Shown here piece by piece: positions 1 to 3,588 of a DNA stretch of 5,915 bases. The stretch spans positions 1 to 5,915 of the forward strand of contig JAJZCT010000236.1 in assembly GCA_021828925.1 (NCBI GenBank). The letters are read 5' to 3'. The notes below the pieces were generated by a model. That model was given only the letters and a program-made list of their open reading frames with translations, was not told the DNA's origin and made no database searches. Position 1 is the first letter of the stretch. Each line of letters opens with the position of its first letter. Source of the stretch: Planctomycetota bacterium. GTDB lineage: Bacteria; Planctomycetota; Phycisphaerae; WQYP01. Both the position numbers and the translations under genes were made by a program.

Positions 1-409
1 GCGGCAGGGGCCGCCATGGGAGCCGTGGGTGATCGCCTACAGCCCTGGCGATGCGCAGTATCAATCGACTGATCGGCCGGCTCACTTCTGGCTGGCGGAT
101 AGAAATACGGCAGGTAAGTCGCAACGCATTGATTTTCCGGCGCTGATGAATGTGGCCGCAGGAACGCGATCCATTCTCCTGCATGCCACATCAAGCCTGG
201 GGTTGCCGGTGCAGTTTTTTGTCATCAGCGGACCGGTGCAGTTGGCCGCGGATAATCGGACCTTGAACTTTCTGCCCATTGCACCGAGAGCACGATTCCC
301 CATGAAGGTTATCATCGGGGCATACCAATGGGGCCGGGCGATACATCCGCGTATCAAGTCCGCGGGGCCGGTTATTCGCGAGTTTGATATTGTAAAATCC
401 GCGCGGTAA
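1..409 (+). CDS. C-terminal part of a secreted/surface protein with an Ig-like 'ATSS-GLPV' domain (5' end outside window)
   Basis: The frame is open from base 2 to the TAA at 407-409 and gives 135 residues with no start needed, so the gene begins upstream of the window. A GTG at 29 is in frame, but no ribosome site precedes it and the reading frame continues to the left. From about residue 41 the protein reads QRIDFPALMNVAAGT, then HATSSLGLPVQFFVISGPV. That is the pattern of the bacterial Ig-like (MBG-type) beta-sandwich repeats, usually seen as 'ITFPALPD...LSATASSGLPVSFSVVSGP', found in many large secreted proteins of Verrucomicrobia and Planctomycetes. The later part departs from that pattern with PRARFPMKVIIGAYQWGR, near residues 95-112. 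It ends with a beta-strand-like segment, VIREFDI. Such domains are usually structural or carbohydrate-binding appendages, so the activity of the whole protein cannot be read from this fragment. It is convergent with the regulator gene and probably not part of its unit. Confidence 0.72.
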   Translation, partial: RQGPPWEPWVIAYSPGDAQYQSTDRPAHFWLADRNTAGKSQRIDFPALMNVAAGTRSILLHATSSLGLPVQFFVISGPVQLAADNRTLNFLPIAPRARFPMKVIIGAYQWGRAIHPRIKSAGPVIREFDIVKSAR

Positions 410-655
410 TGCCCCAGTACGGCAGAGAAAAAGGATAAAATGTTGTCAGAATGGGAAATCATGCGTGATCATTCCCGGGACCGGGCATAAGCACGCTGTC
501 CCGCAGTAGTGCGATTCATTACGCGGCCATTCATGCCCGAATATTGAAGTTGCCTGTGTGCGTTTTCCGAAGTTCGTGCTGTAGACGGCCTGAGCAACAC
601 AGTGGCCGCGTTTCATGAATGGCATGCCCAGACACTGCGGCGCGGCAACAGGACG
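410..655. other. Convergent intergenic region without a convincing gene
   Basis: This region lies between the stop of the leftmost gene and the stop of the leftward regulator gene, so both transcripts should end here. I see no coding frame with recognisable protein character. There is no GC-rich stem followed by a T-run on either strand. Weak structure is present: CGGGCAT at 482-488 can pair with ATGCCCG at 533-539, enclosing a smaller imperfect stem at 491-512 (GCAC..CTG with CAG..GTGC). TCCCGGGA at 473-480 is a perfect 8-bp palindrome. Any of these could assist termination, but none is diagnostic. Confidence 0.5.
522..629. repeat. Overlapping inverted and direct repeat words in the convergent intergenic region
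   Basis: Two short clusters share sequence words. CGCGGCCA (522-529) is the exact reverse complement of TGGCCGCG (603-610). CCATTCATG (527-535) is the exact reverse complement of CATGAATGG (614-622). CATGCCC appears in direct orientation at 532-538 and 623-629. The first two pairings compete for bases 527-529, so they cannot form fully at the same time. The second cluster also contains the palindromes TTCATGAA (612-619) and GGCATGCC (621-628). This could be a degraded repeat element or a termination structure for the two convergent genes. The sequence alone does not decide. Confidence 0.4.
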
Positions 656-1852
656 TCACAGCGAAAACCGCTTGCGGTACTCGGCGGGGCTGGATCCCAT
701 GGCAGCGGCGAATGCGCGATGAAAGTGGCGCTTCGTGCCGAAACCGGCGCGGGCGAAGATCTTTTCCATCGGCCAGCGCGTTTCAACAAGCAATTGGCAC
801 GCCCGCTCAATGTGAGCATCAACAATTGCGGCATTGAGCGTTTTATCCATGACGCGTTTAAAGTCCCGTTCCAACTTGCTTTGAGAAACGCGCATGTGCC
901 GGATAACGTCGGTCACGCGAATATTTTCCGCAGCGTGCTCACGGATATATTGTGCCGCAAGATGAACGACACGATCCGGAATTGAATTAACATCAGAAGA
1001 TTGGCGCACCTGCAGCATTCCTGACGGCTCAATGATCACCGGTTCGATCTCCCCACCGGCGGAATGCTTCTGTGACAGCAGGCGATCCATCAGTTTTGCG
1101 GCCTCGTATCCCAGGCGCTGCGTCGGTAGAACCGCAGCGGAAATAGTTGGTGCAACGCTCTCGGCAAGAACCACGTCGTCATCCCAGGCCACGACCGCAA
1201 CCTGCTCCGGTACGGCCACTGCGATGCCGGCGCAGGCATTGAGGATCGTCCGGGCGGCGGCCATGCTCCATGCAAAAATGCCGATGGGTTTGGGCAAGTT
1301 TTTTACCCAGCGCCTTAATTCCCGCGAAGTTGGTTCCGTGCTGCCGCGTCGTTTCGAGAGATGCAACGGACAATCGACCGATTGAGCAAATTGAATAACC
1401 GCATCCCGGCGAAAATCGTGATGGGGAATACTCCGGATGGTTTCGTCATAAGCGAATTGGCGAAAACCACCCGCCATCAGATGCTTTCCGATCGCCTGGG
1501 CCACCGCGATGTCATTGACACGGACGGCTGGGAGCTGAAGCAGCTTTACCGGTGGAACCGCGGTACAGGAGACAATTTTCGTCCGTTTTGACCGTACCAT
1601 GCGGCAAATGGCGGGCACATCGCGCAACACCGGAGAGATAATGCCATCCCAATACTGCGGGCCACGAAAAAGCGTCCGCGTTTCTTCCGGCCCCACCACG
1701 GCATGAATGCGCCAGTAAGGCTTGTCATGGGCGTAACTCTGAACGCCGTGCAGAAGGCTGCGGCACCATTGCGACCAGTCCCATAATCCTACAGCGATAC
1801 GAAGGTGGGGCGCAGCGGGATTTTTATCGGGCCTGTTGCTTGCAGCCGGCAT
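656..1852 (-). CDS. XylR-type transcriptional regulator (LacI-like sugar sensor fused to AraC DNA-binding domain)
   Basis: Predicted sugar-responsive DNA-binding protein of 398 aa, close to the length of E. coli XylR (392 aa). Residues ~16-285 match the LacI/periplasmic-binding-protein fold of XylR. There is an N-terminal HLRIAVGLWDWSQW strand-helix, and late in the domain VPEQVAVVAWDDD followed by LGYEAAKLMDRLL, equivalent to VPEKLCVIGIDNE and MGYQAAKLLHRLL of XylR. Residues ~294-398 form the AraC double helix-turn-helix: IRVTDVIRHMRVSQSKLERDF, first HTH, from ~311, then the second HTH ending in SSPAEYRKRF at 387-396. The frame is open upstream to an ATG at 2077. I chose the ATG at 1850-1852 because GGAGGT sits five bases before it and the extra 75 residues resemble no domain. 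Family members bind a pentose in the sensor and DNA as a dimer. With an arabinofuranosidase nearby, arabinose or xylose is the likely ligand, by inference only. The gene is divergent from the rightward set. Confidence 0.9.
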   Translation of the reverse strand: MPAASNRPDKNPAAPHLRIAVGLWDWSQWCRSLLHGVQSYAHDKPYWRIHAVVGPEETRTLFRGPQYWDGIISPVLRDVPAICRMVRSKRTKIVSCTAVPPVKLLQLPAVRVNDIAVAQAIGKHLMAGGFRQFAYDETIRSIPHHDFRRDAVIQFAQSVDCPLHLSKRRGSTEPTSRELRRWVKNLPKPIGIFAWSMAAARTILNACAGIAVAVPEQVAVVAWDDDVVLAESVAPTISAAVLPTQRLGYEAAKLMDRLLSQKHSAGGEIEPVIIEPSGMLQVRQSSDVNSIPDRVVHLAAQYIREHAAENIRVTDVIRHMRVSQSKLERDFKRVMDKTLNAAIVDAHIERACQLLVETRWPMEKIFARAGFGTKRHFHRAFAAAMGSSPAEYRKRFSL

Positions 1853-1857
1853 AGACG

Positions 1858-1863
1858 ACCTCC
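1858..1863 (-). promoter_or_regulatory. Ribosome binding site of the XylR-type regulator (fixes its start)
   Basis: Read on the minus strand, this is GGAGGT, a near-perfect Shine-Dalgarno sequence. It lies five bases before the ATG at 1852-1850. It decides the start in favour of a 398-residue protein over the longer upstream reading. Confidence 0.8.
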
Positions 1864-1877
1864 ATGGTGTTTTCTTG

Positions 1878-1908
1878 TCGGCACCTTGCACTTTCCGGGA
1901 GGTGCCGA
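1878..1908. repeat. 8-bp perfect inverted repeat in the regulator's leader (hairpin or autoregulatory site)
   Basis: TCGGCACC (1878-1885) and GGTGCCGA (1901-1908) are exact reverse complements with a 15-base spacer. The element lies between the proposed regulator promoter and its ribosome site, so it would be transcribed near the 5' end of that mRNA and could fold as a hairpin. As DNA, it could equally be a dyad operator. There is no T-run after it in the leftward direction, so it is not a standard attenuator. Confidence 0.5.
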
Positions 1909-1920
1909 AATATGTCCCAC

Positions 1921-1949
1921 ATTTTATCATGATTTGCGACAAATGTCTC
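1921..1949 (-). promoter_or_regulatory. Candidate sigma-70 promoter for the XylR-type regulator
   Basis: On the minus strand, GAGACA (1949-1944, four of six matches to TTGACA) and TAAAAT (1926-1921, five of six matches to TATAAT) are separated by exactly 17 bases. This predicts a transcript start near 1914 and a leader of about 60 bases. A perfect palindrome ATCATGAT (1926-1933) lies in the spacer. No better-spaced pair is visible upstream of the regulator. Confidence 0.45.
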
Positions 1950-1967
1950 TTCCATTTCAAGCCCACT

Positions 1968-1995
1968 GAATATAGACTTTCGGGTATCGAATATA
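1968..1995. promoter_or_regulatory. Candidate AraC/XylR-type operator: GAATATA direct repeat with 21-bp period
   Basis: GAATATA occurs at 1968-1974 and again at 1989-1995, offset by exactly 21 bp, or two helical turns. AraC-family dimers typically bind two directly repeated half-sites at this spacing (the araI1-I2 arrangement is the textbook case). The pair sits in the divergent region between the regulator and the PEP-CTERM gene, where an activator of the rightward genes would be expected. Beyond the seven bases the two copies match only at scattered positions. Downstream, a weak promoter pair (CTGTCG at 2001-2006, AAAAAT at 2025-2030) would be at a suitable place for activation, but it is too poor to call by itself. 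Binding by the adjacent regulator is inferred. Confidence 0.4.
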
Positions 1996-2045
1996 TGGTG
2001 CTGTCGTGATGGGAGCGCGGCATCAAAAATCCGTTTTCAAAGCCG

Positions 2046-2064
2046 CTCGCCGATGTTCGGCGGG
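2046..2064 (+). other. Small GC-rich hairpin in the leader of the PEP-CTERM gene
   Basis: CGCCGA (2048-2053) and TCGGCG (2057-2062) pair perfectly over a three-base loop. A U-G pair (2047/2063) and a C-G pair (2046/2064) extend the stem to eight pairs. It ends about 39 bases before the start codon and 26 before the ribosome site, so it would not block translation. It could protect the 5' end of the mRNA. No T-run follows it, so it is not a terminator. Confidence 0.4.
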
Positions 2065-2090
2065 GGAAAGAGTTCACGAGTTCGTTATTC

Positions 2091-2095
2091 AGGAG
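2091..2095 (+). promoter_or_regulatory. Ribosome binding site of the PEP-CTERM gene (fixes its start)
   Basis: AGGAG lies eight bases before the ATG at 2104. This start places a standard signal peptide at the N-terminus. The upstream in-frame ATG at 2053 has no ribosome site and sits inside the leader hairpin. Confidence 0.7.
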
Positions 2096-2103
2096 AATTC
2101 ACC

Positions 2104-2931
2104 ATGCGTAATACTTTCAAAGCCTCTCTGACAGCTATTGCGGTCGCGGCGCTGGCCATGGCGGGGCAGTCCGCACATGCCTCAATAGTCCACCAGTACA
2201 CCTTCAACGACGGCACCGCCAACGACAGCGTCGGTACCGCCAACGGTACGCTGACGGGCGCAGCGACAATCTCCAACGGCCAGCTTGTGCTTACGGGCAA
2301 CAACGCCGACTACGTTAGCCTGCCGGCATCGACCATTGACATCAGTTCCTACACAGCCGTCTCATTTGTGACCTGGTTCACCGCTCCAACCACGCCCCCG
2401 GTAAATAGCCAGCTCTTCTCCTTTGGCGGCACCAACAGCGGATACGGTTATGGCTATATTATTGCCAACCCGACTACCGGAAGGACAGCTAACTACAGAA
2501 CCGCAATCAGCGCCGGTCCGTCCACAGAGCCAGGATATACGTACGGTGAAACCTCCATCAACGGGGGACTGACGTCAACGATCGTCGGCAATGGGCAGCA
2601 TGAACTTGTGATCACCGACAATAACAGCACCTTGAGCATTTACCTGGACGGTGTATTAAAGAACAGCACCACTGTTCCGTCGAAGAACCTGCTCTCCGGG
2701 CTTTCAGATTCTCTCGCGTATATCGGAAAGTCTGTTTACTCCGGGGATCCTGGTTTCAACGGCTCGATTAACGAATTCGACATTTACAATAACGCGTTGA
2801 GTGCCACGGATGTGTCCAATACGTTCGCGACGGGCCCGGTACCAGTTCCTGAGCCTGCGTCCCTGGGATTGACGGTATTTGGTGCCATGGGCTTGCTGTT
2901 ATTGAAAAAGCACAACAAGTCTGCGGCCTGA
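2104..2931 (+). CDS. PEP-CTERM sorted LamG-like (concanavalin A-like) surface protein
   Basis: Predicted 275-residue exported protein. Residues 1-26 form a signal peptide: RNTFK, a hydrophobic stretch, then cleavage likely after AHA (24-26). Residues ~28-240 have the pattern of a LamG-like jelly-roll: IVHQYTFNDGTANDSVGTAN near the start, NGQLVLTGNNADYVSLP, a central beta-rich part, then LSIYLDGVLKN and FNGSINEFDIYNNALS near the end. This fold commonly binds glycans, but no binding residues can be assigned. The C-terminus carries the PEP-CTERM sorting signal: P249-E250-P251, a hydrophobic span (~254-267), then the basic tail KKHNK. Such proteins are handled by an exosortase and end up in the envelope or extracellular matrix; no exosortase gene is in this window. 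The gene is the first of the rightward set, divergent from the XylR-type regulator that may control it. A strong hairpin follows the stop. Confidence 0.9.
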   Translation: MRNTFKASLTAIAVAALAMAGQSAHASIVHQYTFNDGTANDSVGTANGTLTGAATISNGQLVLTGNNADYVSLPASTIDISSYTAVSFVTWFTAPTTPPVNSQLFSFGGTNSGYGYGYIIANPTTGRTANYRTAISAGPSTEPGYTYGETSINGGLTSTIVGNGQHELVITDNNSTLSIYLDGVLKNSTTVPSKNLLSGLSDSLAYIGKSVYSGDPGFNGSINEFDIYNNALSATDVSNTFATGPVPVPEPASLGLTVFGAMGLLLLKKHNKSAA

Positions 2932-2946
2932 AACCGATAAACATTC

Positions 2947-2989
2947 TGGGGTGGCGGCATTTGGCAACCCAAGCAATGCCGCCGCCCCG
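2947..2989 (+). terminator. Long GC-rich stem-loop after the PEP-CTERM gene (terminator-like, no U-tract)
   Basis: Bases 2948-2961 pair with 2975-2988 over 14 positions. All pairs are Watson-Crick except one U-G (2952/2984), and a further wobble at 2947/2989 is possible. The core is GGGGTGGCGGCAT against ATGCCGCCGCCCC, with a 13-base loop. It begins 16 bases after the stop. The following bases (CTTGAATTCCC) lack a T-run, so it may be an inefficient or factor-dependent terminator, or an mRNA 3'-end stabiliser that leaves the PEP-CTERM message more abundant than the downstream genes. Confidence 0.6.
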
Positions 2990-3077
2990 GCTTGAATTCC
3001 CTTGCACAATGAGACGTTCCATGGCCGCTGTTTCCCACATTCAAGGTCCAATAGTCGATAATCTAAATAAGCAGGGA

Positions 3078-3542
3078 ATGCCTCAAGCCTCCAGATCGGC
3101 AATCCAGAATGGTTCATTGCGGCCCGGGCTCTCTCGGATCGCGGCATTTACACTCATTGAATTGCTGGTAGTCATCAGCATTATCGCCCTGTTAATTTCA
3201 CTGTTATTGCCGGCCCTTGCTCAGGCCGGAAAGTCCGCCCGGTCACTTTATGCGCAGTCCAGGATATTCGTGTGTCCCGAGGTACTGCTGGATGGAAAGG
3301 TGCAAAGCAGATACGGCGGTTGCACGACGCATCCGCAAAACCACGCCTTCCGGAGCGTCATGATCAATGGCTACCTTTCGTCGGTAATCACCGCATCCGG
3401 AGCTGCGGGACAACACGCTTATGACCCTGCACCGAACGATTGCAACAACCCGCCCGTGCCGCAGGCAATCCGACTTTCCACGGTAGCATCGCTTACCGAA
3501 GTACCGTATATATCCAAGCTTGGCACCGCGTGGCCCTTGTGA
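3078..3542 (+). CDS. Short type IV prepilin-like (pseudopilin) protein, possibly a shortened remnant
   Basis: The protein has 154 residues from the ATG at 3078. That start gives a 23-residue leader ending SRIAA, then the mature start FTLIELLVVISIIALLISLLLPAL. The glutamate at mature position +5 (E28) is present. The residue before the cut is Ala instead of the usual Gly, a change that is tolerated in some prepilins. The reading frame extends to a TTG at 2961, but that lies in the hairpin. In-frame ATGs at 3009 and 3021 are alternatives without a ribosome site. The AGGGA before 3078 is also unusually close. After LAQAGKSAR the protein jumps to RIFVCPE, then HPQNHAFRSVMINGYL. In longer planctomycete-type prepilins as I know them, the helix is followed by a Cys/Asn-Leu-Arg-Gln segment and the protein ends in an H-X9-DG-like motif. 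Both are missing here, so an in-frame deletion and C-terminal truncation are possible. It ends 46 bases before the GH51 gene and is probably co-transcribed with it. Confidence 0.7.
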   Translation: MPQASRSAIQNGSLRPGLSRIAAFTLIELLVVISIIALLISLLLPALAQAGKSARSLYAQSRIFVCPEVLLDGKVQSRYGGCTTHPQNHAFRSVMINGYLSSVITASGAAGQHAYDPAPNDCNNPPVPQAIRLSTVASLTEVPYISKLGTAWPL

Positions 3543-3575
3543 TCACCGGGCGCTTTAAGTCCATCGCGCGTATTT

Positions 3576-3582
3576 AAAGGAG
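3576..3582 (+). promoter_or_regulatory. Ribosome binding site for the TTG-initiated GH51 gene
   Basis: AAAGGAG ends six bases before the TTG at 3589-3591. The strength and spacing of this site are the main reason to choose a TTG start. The next in-frame start, ATG at 3631, has no such site and would cut into the signal peptide. Confidence 0.8.
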
Positions 3583-3588
3583 TTTACA

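Noticed and set aside
82..462. Minus-strand open frame of 126 codons opposite the first gene
   Set aside because: The plus-strand reading shows a recognisable Ig-like pattern and runs off the window edge. The minus product has no recognisable motif and looks like a shadow.
602..985. Plus-strand open frames opposite the 3' end of the regulator
   Set aside because: They lie over the conserved AraC helix-turn-helix coding sequence on the other strand and have no recognisable protein features.
1985..2030. Sigma-70 promoter for the PEP-CTERM gene
   Set aside because: Candidate -10 boxes (TATCGA, TATATG, AAAAAT) lack a good -35 at proper spacing. An activator-dependent weak promoter is plausible but cannot be placed by eye.
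1853..2077. N-terminal extension of the regulator to an ATG at 2077 (75 extra residues)
   Set aside because: No ribosome site at 2077, the added residues fit no domain of the family, and the extension would swallow the whole control region. A strong GGAGGT precedes the internal ATG, and the shorter protein matches XylR length.
3515..3577. Possible frameshifted continuation of the prepilin-like gene (alternative frame reading AWHRVALVITGRFK, ending at 3577)
   Set aside because: It adds only about 20 residues, I cannot recognise the expected C-terminal motif in it, and it would run into the ribosome site of the next gene. It is kept only as a reason to check the raw reads.
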